Positions 1 through 6,666 of a DNA stretch of 20,225 nucleotides are shown here, piece by piece; positions within the stretch are counted from its first letter, which is position 1; every line of letters begins with the position of its first letter. The stretch comes from Spirochaetaceae bacterium. Lineage in GTDB: Bacteria; Spirochaetota; Spirochaetia; Treponematales; Breznakiellaceae. The position numbers and the translations under genes were made by a program. Under the pieces are notes generated by a model. That model did not search any database. It was given only the letters and a program-made list of their open reading frames with translations, and had not been told where the DNA came from. Location of the stretch: positions 1 through 20,225 of the forward strand of contig JAITGJ010000043.1 of the NCBI GenBank assembly GCA_031280705.1, read 5' to 3'.

Positions 1-86
1 CCCGGCGGCGCGGCCGGGCCCGCGGCGCGCCGGGCGGCCGGCGGCCGCCCCCCCCCGCCGGCCCCCCCCCCCCCCCCCCCCCCCCC
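1..86. other. G/C-only low-complexity edge with a 25-base C run
   Basis: Every base here is G or C, ending in an uninterrupted C run at 62-86. On the minus strand it continues the ileS frame only because G/C-only codons cannot be stops, and the Gly/Arg/Pro-rich translation does not resemble the editing-domain sequence IleRS should have at this point. I read it as a sequencing or assembly artefact at a contig end, not biology. Confidence 0.6.
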
Positions 87-740
87 GTCCTCCCGCATAA
101 CCCTGAAGCGTACGGTAACCGCCGGGTCGTGCACATCCCGGTAGACGCCGGGCTGGCCGAGTTCGTGGTTGGACAGGACGGTGGCGCAGCGGGGACAATA
201 GGGCAGGATGTAGTAGCCTTCGTACAGCAGGCCCTTTCCCCAGAGGGACTTCATAACCCACCAGATGGTTTCCATGTAACCGGTATCCATCGTTTTGTAG
301 TCATTGTCGAAGTCAACCCAGCGGCCGAGGCGGCTGATTGCCTGCCGCCACTCCCGGACATAACGCAATACCGAAGCGCGGCAGGCTTCATTGAATTTTT
401 CCACGCCGTAGTTTTCTATGTCGGTGCGGGAATTGAGGCCCAGTTCTTTTTCGATTAAGGTTTCTATGGGAAGGCCGTGGCAGTCCCAGCCGAAACGGCG
501 CTCCACTTTGCGGCCCTTCATGGTCTGATAGCGGGGAATAATGTCCTTGATGGTGCTGGGCACAAAATGCCCAAAATGGGGAAGCCCGGTGGCGAAGGGG
601 GGGCCGTCGTAAAATACGTATTCTTCCGCGCCCGCGCGCTGCCGGATGGATTTGCCAAAGATGTCATTTTTTTCCCAGAACGCGAGGATTTCTTCCTCCT
701 GTTTGGGAAAATTTATCCTGGGATCGACATTCTTGTACAC
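1..740 (-). CDS. ileS: Isoleucyl-tRNA synthetase, N-terminal part (runs off the window)
   Basis: Class I aminoacyl-tRNA synthetase that charges tRNA-Ile in the cytoplasm. About 218 credible residues are visible. They include the HIGH-type ATP signature as PHFGH (about residues 54-58, within the stretch PPFATGLPHFGHF) and the GWDCHGLP motif (about 84-91), both typical of IleRS. The family is usually about 1,000-1,100 residues, so most of the catalytic core, the CP1 editing domain, KMSKS and the anticodon domain lie outside. The start is a GTG at 740, giving MYKNVDPRINFPKQEEEILA; it is preceded by AAGGAG at good spacing, and the N-terminus matches the family pattern. Real homology stops near base 87, where the G/C-only tract begins. 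Identification is very secure; the lowest 86 bases should not be trusted. Confidence 0.95.
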   Translation of the reverse strand, partial: MYKNVDPRINFPKQEEEILAFWEKNDIFGKSIRQRAGAEEYVFYDGPPFATGLPHFGHFVPSTIKDIIPRYQTMKGRKVERRFGWDCHGLPIETLIEKELGLNSRTDIENYGVEKFNEACRASVLRYVREWRQAISRLGRWVDFDNDYKTMDTGYMETIWWVMKSLWGKGLLYEGYYILPYCPRCATVLSNHELGQPGVYRDVHDPAVTVRFRVMREDGGGGGGGGAGGGGRPPAARRAAGPAAPP

Positions 741-902
741 CGCGCCTTCTCCTTGTATGCGGCCTCCGGGCGGCCCGCCCGCGGCGTGCCGTCTTTGAGC
801 CGGAATATACGGGTGAGTATGCCATAGATCACCGCGCTGTTCCAGTATGAAGAGGCGCGCCGCCGCGTCATGCCCGCCCGCGTCCGCGCCGATATTGATA
901 GC

Positions 903-1157
903 ATGAACGTGATTATCGGCCTGATCAAACAGGTGATTGCTTCCTGGCAGGTGATTTTTATTACGGTAGTGATTATCGCGTATTTTTCCCTGGTCTCCTA
1001 TGTGGCGAAGACCCATCACCGGGCAAAAGCGCCCCGGCGGGCCCGGCCCAAAAAGGCCGCCGGAGCATCCGCCGAACCGGAAGTGGTGGATGAAACCCCC
1101 GAAGCCTCCGCCGGTCCGGAGGATGAGCCGCTCATCGATGACTCCCCGGAAGAATAG
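903..1157 (+). CDS. Small single-pass membrane protein with acidic C-terminal tail
   Basis: I do not recognise a named family. From the ATG at 903 the product is 84 residues. It has one strongly hydrophobic segment (about residues 3-31, including VIFITVVIIAYFSLVSYVA), then a basic stretch (HHRAKAPRRARPKK), then a Pro/Ala/Glu/Asp-rich acidic tail. The positive-inside rule suggests the tail is cytoplasmic. An upstream in-frame ATG at 870 would add eleven charged residues before the helix; I prefer 903 because the hydrophobic segment then begins at the N-terminus. Neither start has a convincing Shine-Dalgarno site. It is divergent from ileS. The ordered composition of membrane, basic and acidic blocks argues for a real gene, but this rests on composition alone. 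Confidence 0.55.
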   Translation: MNVIIGLIKQVIASWQVIFITVVIIAYFSLVSYVAKTHHRAKAPRRARPKKAAGASAEPEVVDETPEASAGPEDEPLIDDSPEE

Positions 1158-1596
1158 CGGTACGGGCCGGAACAGGGAAAACCGGCTGCGGCGGCCGCGA
1201 AAACCGGAAACGTGAGCAAAAGAACCGCGGCGCATCATGAGTGCCGTATTTTTGCGGGATTTCAGGCGGGGAATTTTATCAGGGCCGCCCTGGGGTGCAT
1301 CGCCCTCTCCCGGCGCCTGTCCAGCCACGGGCAGGTGATTTCCGCAGTGGATTATATCGCGCAATATGTGTTCCGGATCGCAGACGATTACCGGATATCC
1401 CGCTCAATAAGTTCCCGCTTGATACAATTTAAAAAATGGGTAAAATGCACCGCGTTTAGGGCAACGCTGATTAAATTGACTCTAATCAGCGTCGCCCTAT
1501 TGCGGCGCATTGTACGGAGATGTGTTTGCTAAACCGGGTTCCCAAACATGTCCCGTAAAACACGCGCGGAAGGTTTAACGGATATGGAGGCATACG
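1158..1596. other. Intergenic region with one strong palindrome, no convincing gene
   Basis: This 439-base gap separates the small membrane protein from the flavoprotein gene. It holds the palindrome at 1457-1499 and an AT-richer patch at about 1370-1480. An open frame at 1212-1532 has no ribosome-binding site and no family-like features, and it reads straight through the palindrome, so I do not call it a gene. A good ribosome-binding site (TATGGAGG) for the next gene sits just before 1597. Confidence 0.6.
1457..1499. repeat. 17-bp-arm near-perfect palindrome flanked by TA
   Basis: The arms TAGGGCAACGCTGATTA (1457-1473) and its complement (1483-1499) pair with one mismatch around a 9-base spacer. 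No T run follows on either strand, so an intrinsic terminator is unlikely. The outermost bases are TA on both sides, which could be a TA target duplication of an IS630/Tc1-like element or simply part of the palindrome. It may be a collapsed pair of IS ends or a solo miniature repeat; the second reading is inference. Confidence 0.6.
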
Positions 1597-2205
1597 ATGA
1601 AAGTAATAGGATTTAACGGGAGTCCCCATGAAAAAGGCACAACCTGGCGGGGCATGACCGCGGTTGCGGGGGAGCTTGAAAAAGCGGGCATCGAAGTTGA
1701 ATTGGTACAGGTGGGAGGCCGGGAAATTCCCGGCTGTACGGGATGCCGGAGTTGTTTCGGGACGGGGCGCTGCCGCTTTGACGACATGGTGAATGAGTGC
1801 GCGGCAAAACTTGCCGCCGTGGAGGGTATCATTCTGGGATCGCCGGTGTACTATGGCGGCATTGCCGGCGGGTTCAAGTGTTTTCTGGACCGTCTCTTTT
1901 ACCTCCGCCCGCATTTGCGCCTCAAGGTTGGGACCACGGTTACCGCGCTCCGCCGGACCGGGGGTATTCTTGCCCATCAGCAGCTCAACAATTATCTCAA
2001 TCTGGCAGAAGTAATTATTGCGCCGGCGGTGTACTGGAACGTGATTCACGGCAACGGCGCCGAGGAGGCGCTCCAGGACGGGGAAGGCATGATGGTGATG
2101 CGGACCGCCGGGCGGAACATGGCCTGGCTCATAAAAAGCATTGCGGCGGGCGCCGTACCCTTTCCAGAGACCGAACCGCGGGTAATGACGAATTTTATCC
2201 GGTAA
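1597..2205 (+). CDS. Flavodoxin-fold FMN reductase / iron-sulfur flavoprotein-like
   Basis: A 202-residue member of the NADPH-dependent FMN reductase/flavodoxin-like superfamily. The N-terminal strand and phosphate loop MKVIGFNGSPHEKGTT bind the FMN phosphate, and SPVYYGG (about 82-88) is the second FMN loop. Between them Cys47, Cys50, Cys53 and Cys59 form a compact CX2CX2CX5C cluster, as in archaeal/bacterial iron-sulfur flavoproteins (Isf) that bind a 4Fe-4S cluster next to FMN. This suggests an intracellular redox or electron-transfer role, possibly against oxidative stress; the electron donor and acceptor cannot be read from the sequence. The ATG is preceded by TATGGAGG at proper spacing. 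It appears monocistronic, convergent with the DUF4062 gene. A plain NAD(P)H reductase without a cluster remains possible. Confidence 0.87.
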   Translation: MKVIGFNGSPHEKGTTWRGMTAVAGELEKAGIEVELVQVGGREIPGCTGCRSCFGTGRCRFDDMVNECAAKLAAVEGIILGSPVYYGGIAGGFKCFLDRLFYLRPHLRLKVGTTVTALRRTGGILAHQQLNNYLNLAEVIIAPAVYWNVIHGNGAEEALQDGEGMMVMRTAGRNMAWLIKSIAAGAVPFPETEPRVMTNFIR

Positions 2206-2341
2206 CGGTCAACCGGCGGGAGAAGCGCGGGCAAAAACCTGAAACGGTTCGTGGCCGGGAATCTTTTATCGCAGAGGAGGCCGGTTTCCCGTAACCCGGA
2301 GGGCGCGCCATAAACGCGGCGCCGTTTCAAAAAGCCGGTTT

Positions 2342-3379
2342 TCAGGCGGGACCGGTTTCCCCGCCGCTCTTTCCGGGGTTTTTTGGTCCCCGCCCCAGTT
2401 GCCTGAGCCGGTAGAGCGTGTAAAGCTCCTTGCCGTAGTCGCTTACTTCCCAGATCTCTTCTCCCGCGCCGGGCGTATAGTGGACCAGGCGCAGAAGGTG
2501 CAGGTCCGCCATGATTTTTTTTATCGTATTTGAAGGCGTCGGATAATCCTTGCGGATAACACGGTTCAGGTCCGGGTTAAGAATATTTCCCAAAAAGCGC
2601 GACAGTTCCGGCGTGGTTTTGCCCAGGTAAAGTTCCGGCACAAGAAGTTTGAAAAGCCTGAGATAGCGGCACTTAATCGTATTTTCCCAATTGGCGCCGT
2701 CCGCGTAGTAAAAACTAAGCGAGCAGCGGTTATTGTTGAGAAGCACCAGGGTGCGGCGCATGCTCCGCTGCCAGCGGATTCTGCCGCCGCCGGTAACGGC
2801 TATCTGTCTGCGGAGGGTTTCATTGTCCGCCACAAGGCGGCCCATGGCGTTTGCCGATGCGGGAGACGCGCGTTCAGAGCCGGGCGTCCAGCCGTTTTGG
2901 GGATTGAGAAAAAATTCCCGGGTCAAAAGCTCCCTCAGATTCTGTGTAAGGTCCGTCATCGTGGACCATTCGGCGTGCGGATGGGTACGAAGCCGCTCCT
3001 TGAACGCGTTCAGCGCGTCAAGGATTTTTGGATCGTCCTCTTTTTTGGCGGCCTTCCGGCGGGCTTTTTCAGAAATAATCATGGCCAAAACGGGAATCTC
3101 CAGCTTTAGTGCCTGGGCGTACTCAATTTCTGTGGAACTGCCGTGCATGAGCGGCTCACCGGAAAGGGCGCCGTATTTGTGCGCCGTAAGGGAAAGGAAA
3201 TAATCCGCCTCCGCAATGTTTTTTTTGATAACCCGCCAGCCGTTTTTTTCGGTAATGTCAACAGAATCCATAGAGACGGGAATATGTCCCAAATCATAAA
3301 TGACGCGGCACGCGGCGAGCCGTTCATTTTTCAGATCATCAGCGGTAGAACTGACAAAAATATGATATTTCCGCGGCAT
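2342..3379 (-). CDS. DUF4062 domain protein, possible stress or defence sensor
   Basis: A 345-residue protein whose N-terminal 100 residues match the DUF4062 pattern: KYHIFVSSTADDLKNER, then the LGHIPVSMD strand, a helix containing I..ADYFL, HKYGALS, and STEIEYAQALKLEIPVLAMI. DUF4062 has a TIR/flavodoxin-like fold and is often fused to NACHT or other STAND ATPase modules in signalling and antiphage proteins. No P-loop is visible here. A charged linker (about 108-180) leads to an Arg/Tyr-rich alpha-helical region and a probable winged-helix-like end (NTIKKIMADLHLLRLVHYTP, then EIWEVSDYGKEL). I infer a stand-alone signalling or nucleic-acid-associated protein. The ATG has GAGGAA upstream. The gene lies alone, convergent with the flavoprotein gene and divergent from a membrane protein gene. 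Confidence 0.8.
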   Translation of the reverse strand: MPRKYHIFVSSTADDLKNERLAACRVIYDLGHIPVSMDSVDITEKNGWRVIKKNIAEADYFLSLTAHKYGALSGEPLMHGSSTEIEYAQALKLEIPVLAMIISEKARRKAAKKEDDPKILDALNAFKERLRTHPHAEWSTMTDLTQNLRELLTREFFLNPQNGWTPGSERASPASANAMGRLVADNETLRRQIAVTGGGRIRWQRSMRRTLVLLNNNRCSLSFYYADGANWENTIKCRYLRLFKLLVPELYLGKTTPELSRFLGNILNPDLNRVIRKDYPTPSNTIKKIMADLHLLRLVHYTPGAGEEIWEVSDYGKELYTLYRLRQLGRGPKNPGKSGGETGPA

Positions 3380-3503
3380 GGCTTATTCCTCTCATCTCCC
3401 TTCCACATCAGATAAAGCGGCGTTGCCGCACCGGAGATCCACGCCAGCCGTGTCCGCCGGTTCATCCTGGACGCAAACGGAAACCCGGCCGGTTCCCGGA
3501 CAC

Positions 3504-3519
3504 TTTGATTATAATCAAA
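3504..3519. promoter_or_regulatory. 16-bp perfect palindrome containing TATAAT on both strands
   Basis: TTTGATTATAATCAAA is perfectly symmetric and lies between the divergent DUF4062 and membrane-protein genes. Because of the symmetry, a consensus TATAAT hexamer is present on each strand. No good -35 hexamer is visible at 16-18 bases on either side, so it may be an operator or an activator-dependent promoter. It stands out from its GC-rich surroundings. Confidence 0.4.
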
Positions 3520-3634
3520 ATGCGCGTTTCGTGCCAGAGTGCGCCTGCGTCTGCCCTGAACGCCTGCCCCGGCGGAAACCGCAGTACGGTTCCGGTGGGT
3601 GGACGCGCGGCGCGGGATTTTGCATAATCGATCC

Positions 3635-4405
3635 ATGATTGGTTTTTTGCTGAAAAAAACCTTGTACGATCTCTGGGACAATCTCCCGCGCCTGGTCCTT
3701 TTGAATCTGGGTTTTTACGCCTCCGCGGCGGCTCCGCTCCTCCTGCCCGGCGCGCTTGATTTTTTCCCGCCCCTCGCCTGGGCCGCCCTGGTACTGGGGG
3801 TCCTCTGGTGCTGTGTATACCTTGCCGCGGCGGCGCGCTGTGTCAGGAATATCTCCGATTACGGGATTTTTGGCTTCGGCGATTTTTTCCGGGGCCTTAA
3901 AGCCGCGCTGCCGTCCGGTCTTGTGCTGGGCATCCTGGTCATTATCGCGCTTTTTATTATCACCGTGGTAATCCCGTTTTACGGAAGCTGGGAAAGCGGC
4001 GGGGTATTTATCGCGGCGGCGCTGTTCTGGTCTGTGGCGGCGGGCATCATCGCGTTCCAGTTCTACCCCGCTTCCGGCGTGCGCCTTGACCGGAAAGCCC
4101 TTCCCGCGATAAAACGCTGTTTTTTCTTTTTTCTGGACAACACCCCGTTCTGTGTTTTTTGCCTGGTGTTCGCCGCCCTTCTGCTGCCGCTTTCAGTCCT
4201 TGCCGGATTCCTTGTGCCCGGACCTGCGGGAATGCTCCTCTTTCACGATGAGGCGCTCCGTCTCCGGCTGCTCAAATACGATTGGCTTGAGGAAAACCCC
4301 AGCGCGAAGCGGAGCAGAATTCCCTGGGACGCGCTGCTCATTGATGAGCGGGAAAAAACCGGGCACCGGACGCTCAAGGGATTTATTTTCCCCTGGAAAG
4401 AATAG
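3635..4405 (+). CDS. Polytopic integral membrane protein (unknown, loosely YesL/DUF624-like)
   Basis: From the ATG at 3635 the product is 256 residues starting MIGFLLKKTLYDLWDNLPRL. About five or six hydrophobic segments follow: LVLLNLGFYASAAAPLLLPG, an Ala/Leu/Trp-rich pair, LGILVIIALFIITVVIPF, a long segment after GGVF, and CVFCLVFAALLLPLSVLAG. The C-terminal 50 residues are hydrophilic and basic. An upstream in-frame start at 3599 would add twelve residues; the chosen start puts an amphipathic segment at the N-terminus. The topology, and a soluble loop with FGDFFRGLK between early helices, resemble YesL/DUF624 proteins, but this is impression rather than a motif match. No substrate can be proposed. 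It is divergent from the DUF4062 gene. Confidence 0.72.
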   Translation: MIGFLLKKTLYDLWDNLPRLVLLNLGFYASAAAPLLLPGALDFFPPLAWAALVLGVLWCCVYLAAAARCVRNISDYGIFGFGDFFRGLKAALPSGLVLGILVIIALFIITVVIPFYGSWESGGVFIAAALFWSVAAGIIAFQFYPASGVRLDRKALPAIKRCFFFFLDNTPFCVFCLVFAALLLPLSVLAGFLVPGPAGMLLFHDEALRLRLLKYDWLEENPSAKRSRIPWDALLIDEREKTGHRTLKGFIFPWKE

Positions 4406-4439
4406 CCGGACGAAGTCCGCCGCCGGACCGCAGAGGCTT

Positions 4440-4459
4440 TTCCCGTTTGGGAATTTTTT
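4440..4459 (+). terminator. Weak candidate intrinsic terminator after the membrane protein gene
   Basis: TTCCC and GGGAA pair around a GTTT loop and are followed directly by six T, about 35 bases after the stop of the plus-strand gene. A 5-bp stem is short for an intrinsic terminator. A separate 7-bp inverted repeat (CGATAAC / GTTATCG, 4497-4517) without a T run lies further on, before the convergent lipoprotein gene ends. Confidence 0.3.
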
Positions 4460-4545
4460 CCGGCGGGGGAAATGCGCGCCGGATATTGGACTTGTGCGAT
4501 AACCCGTTCAGTTATCGAACAGGCCCCTGTCCGGCAGCTTTCGTA

Positions 4546-4962
4546 TTAGTCTACTTTCCGTAAAATGTAGTGTTCCGCGATCACGCCGGTGATCGGTTTT
4601 CCTGCCATATCGAGCTGGGTCAGGGTGTTCTCACCAAGGCGGTAATACGGCGGGACATCTTCTATATCAAGCATGATCGTGTTTCCTGCCTGGTCCCAGG
4701 TAAACGTTCCGGTATAAACATAATTACTGTTTTCCCGGTCAATAAACTGGTACTGCACTTCGCAGGTTGCATCGGTGTGCAGGGTTATTGCCACATTGAT
4801 GCCCGGCCCGTCAGCCGCCGGAATGATGCCGGTATAAACTCCGGCCCAGTTAAGGCTGTTCTGCGCGTTGTGGGCGGCGTCAATGGCCGCGGGTTTTGAC
4901 GCACAGGCGGCAAACGCGCCGCACAGCAGTACGGCGGCAAAGACAGGGATAACTTTTTTCAT
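4546..4962 (-). CDS. NlpE-like lipoprotein lacking the CXXC motif
   Basis: A 138-residue secreted lipoprotein. The signal peptide MKKVIPVFAAVLLCGAFAAC ends in a lipobox-like FAAC (Cys20). The mature part matches the NlpE N-terminal/META-like beta-barrel: WAGVYTGIIPAADGPGINVAITLH, YVYTGTFTWDQAGNTIMLDI, YYRLGENTLTQLDMAGKPI. In canonical NlpE, which senses surface contact and copper stress upstream of Cpx, the equivalent early loop carries a CXXC pair; here it reads AADGP, so copper binding there is unlikely. The ATG has an excellent GGAGGA site. It is the last gene of the long minus-strand envelope cluster, separated from the previous gene by about 270 bases that include a hairpin. The lipoprotein call is strong and the NlpE relation moderate. 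Confidence 0.82.
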   Translation of the reverse strand: MKKVIPVFAAVLLCGAFAACASKPAAIDAAHNAQNSLNWAGVYTGIIPAADGPGINVAITLHTDATCEVQYQFIDRENSNYVYTGTFTWDQAGNTIMLDIEDVPPYYRLGENTLTQLDMAGKPITGVIAEHYILRKVD

Positions 4963-5190
4963 GAAACATCCTCCAGATGAAAAATGGATATGCCCGAAAA
5001 CCGCCGCGGCACGCAGGCGGATTCCGGAGGCTTTATTGGTTTATCATACCGGACGCCGGTACGGTCTGCAAGCGGCAATGTTATTAAAAAGCGGAGGAAG
5101 CGCGAAGTATCGCCAACCGCTGCGGGCGGGTGTCTCCGGCGAAGTTTCCGGGCGCGCCCGCCGGATGCCCTGGCCGGTATCATTAGCGGA

Positions 5191-5222
5191 AGTTGTTTAA
5201 CAACTGAAGTTATTAAACAACT
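5191..5222. repeat. Perfect 10-bp inverted repeat downstream of a lipoprotein gene
   Basis: AGTTGTTTAA and TTAAACAACT pair perfectly around a 12-base spacer. It begins eight bases after the stop codon of the minus-strand gene ending at 5230, the position of a 3'-end stabiliser or REP-like element. No T run follows, so a standard intrinsic terminator is unlikely. Its outer 12 bases, GCGGAAGTTGTT (5186-5197), recur exactly at 11028-11039 at the edge of another hairpin. Confidence 0.6.
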
Positions 5223-5229
5223 CTATTGT

Positions 5230-5751
5230 TTATCTGTTAAATACAGGATTATTTTTCCATTCATGGGAATTCCACTCAGAACCGGGAAACTCATTCTGGA
5301 AATCAAATTGTACCACATCATAATCAACCAGCCGGTAGAAATACCCCTTGCTGCCTACGTCGATTTGTACCGCTCCCATATTGTTGACCACCCCTTCTTC
5401 CAGGGTAATATTGAAAGGACCTTGCAGGGTCATTTGATAGATGGTCCTGGCCTGTTCCCGCTCAATGTAGAGCTTTTGTATGGTGTAACTGCCGCCGGAC
5501 AGTTTGTTGGTAAGAATCCAGCCGTTTTGCTGCGTGTAAACAATAGTTGTTTTGCCGGTCTGATTGTTTTGAAGGTACATTCTGATGCCATATTTTATCT
5601 TCCCGTTTCCGCCGCTCATGACGCCGTCCGTATTCCAGTTAACCAGTAATTTACCGGCCAGGAGCGTGTTGCGTTCCGGCGCCGGAACAGGCACCGAAGT
5701 ACAGCCGCCCACCAGCAGCATTGAAAAAAACAGCGCGATCCATACTTTCAT
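5230..5751 (-). CDS. Lipoprotein of unknown family
   Basis: A 173-residue predicted lipoprotein. The signal peptide MKVWIALFFSMLLVGGC has a good lipobox (VGGC, Cys17), followed by a Pro-rich tether (TSVPVPAPER). The remainder is beta-rich: LLAGKLLVNWNTDGV, then GIRMYLQNNQTGKTTIVYTQ, GGSYTIQKLYIER, and a C-terminal YFYRLVDYDVVQFDF. The sequence 'GGSYTIQKLYI' resembles carboxypeptidase-regulatory or DUF2846-like beta-sandwich lipoproteins, but I do not recognise a family firmly. A very strong ribosome-binding site (TGGAGGAA) precedes the ATG. It lies 13 bases downstream of the CAP-domain gene's stop, so the two are probably co-transcribed. A 10-bp-arm hairpin follows the stop. Confidence 0.78.
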   Translation of the reverse strand: MKVWIALFFSMLLVGGCTSVPVPAPERNTLLAGKLLVNWNTDGVMSGGNGKIKYGIRMYLQNNQTGKTTIVYTQQNGWILTNKLSGGSYTIQKLYIEREQARTIYQMTLQGPFNITLEEGVVNNMGAVQIDVGSKGYFYRLVDYDVVQFDFQNEFPGSEWNSHEWKNNPVFNR

Positions 5752-5764
5752 TTGTTTCCTCCAG

Positions 5765-6547
5765 TTATTTGTTTACATACCCGTTTGCATAGGTAATGGC
5801 GCACATGGTTCTGAACTGCGGGTGTGTCCCGCAGGAAACCCCGGTCTGCGTAAAACGCCGGTCCATGATATTCGCCCGGTGCCCCCGTGAAGGAACGCCG
5901 TCATCAACAAGCAAATCCACCACGATATCCCGTCCCGTGCGTGAACCATAGGCAAGATTTTCACCGGCCCGGTTATACCCGCCGCCATACCGTTCAATGC
6001 GCGTAAACGGCGTGCTTCTGTCACTGCCGTTATGTCCGGTCTGCCCGGTTTTGCCCTGGTCGGCAGTGTGGTCTTTTGCTCCCCGGGACAGACCCAATTC
6101 AGGCGTCAATAACGGGGAGGACTGCATTCTTGACAGTGCGGCAGCGCAGTCTTCCACGGCCTTTTTCCCCTCGCGGGTTACGATGGTAATTTGTCCCGGT
6201 TCGGAATAATTGTTTCCGCTGTAATACCGTAAACGGGGCTGAATGTATAATTCCGCGTATTTTTTTGGGCTGCTTCTTGCCTTGTTCATTTCAAGAACAA
6301 CGTCTTTTTCAAGGCCGGTAAGATATTCCGCGTCTCGTGCCGTATCCAGCGCGTCTATATCCCAATGGGCCGCGTCAGGATCGGCCCTCCGGCCGGGGTC
6401 TGAACTGCCGGCGGTACCGGCATCGGACGCAGAAAGATTTGATAACGACGTTGAAATTGACGCCAGGGCTCCCGTGAATGTCTCACAGGAAAAAAGAAGC
6501 ACATTTACTGCCGCCAGTAAAATACCGCTTCGCATTACTTTTTTCAA
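5765..6547 (-). CDS. CAP (SCP/YkwD-like) domain lipoprotein
   Basis: A 260-residue surface or periplasmic lipoprotein with a C-terminal CAP domain. I place the start at the TTG at 6547 because GGAGGG lies exactly six bases upstream; in-frame GTG codons at 6562 and 6550 and an ATG at 6535 are alternatives. The signal peptide ends LLFSC (about Cys21), followed by a Ser/Ala/Asp-rich linker of about 60 residues. The CAP domain begins at EMNKARSSPKKYAE and shows the SRGAKDHTADQG helix, TGHNGSD, RAGENLAYG, and the signature GHRANIMDRRFTQTGVSCG with a following THP. Bacterial CAP proteins act at the cell surface; some bind lipids or ligands, but the role here is unknown. It lies about 120 bases after the transglutaminase-like gene and is tightly followed by another lipoprotein. 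Confidence 0.9.
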   Translation of the reverse strand: MKKVMRSGILLAAVNVLLFSCETFTGALASISTSLSNLSASDAGTAGSSDPGRRADPDAAHWDIDALDTARDAEYLTGLEKDVVLEMNKARSSPKKYAELYIQPRLRYYSGNNYSEPGQITIVTREGKKAVEDCAAALSRMQSSPLLTPELGLSRGAKDHTADQGKTGQTGHNGSDRSTPFTRIERYGGGYNRAGENLAYGSRTGRDIVVDLLVDDGVPSRGHRANIMDRRFTQTGVSCGTHPQFRTMCAITYANGYVNK

Positions 6548-6666
6548 CACAATCCCTCCCACCGGTTATTTGCCGGTCTTTGGCTTACCGGCAGAACCTC
6601 TTCCCCCATTGCTTTACCTCCGCATATACCACACGCCGGAATGCCGCCTCCGCATTTCCCGCGCGG

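Noticed and set aside
713..928. Minus-strand open frame upstream of ileS containing SSYWNSAVIYGILTRIF
   Set aside because: It contains the ileS ribosome-binding site and overlaps its start, has no ribosome-binding site of its own that I trust, and no family features; it conflicts with the better-looking plus-strand small membrane protein.
1212..1532. Plus-strand open frame of 106 codons
   Set aside because: No ribosome-binding site; reads through the palindrome; composition unlike neighbouring genes.
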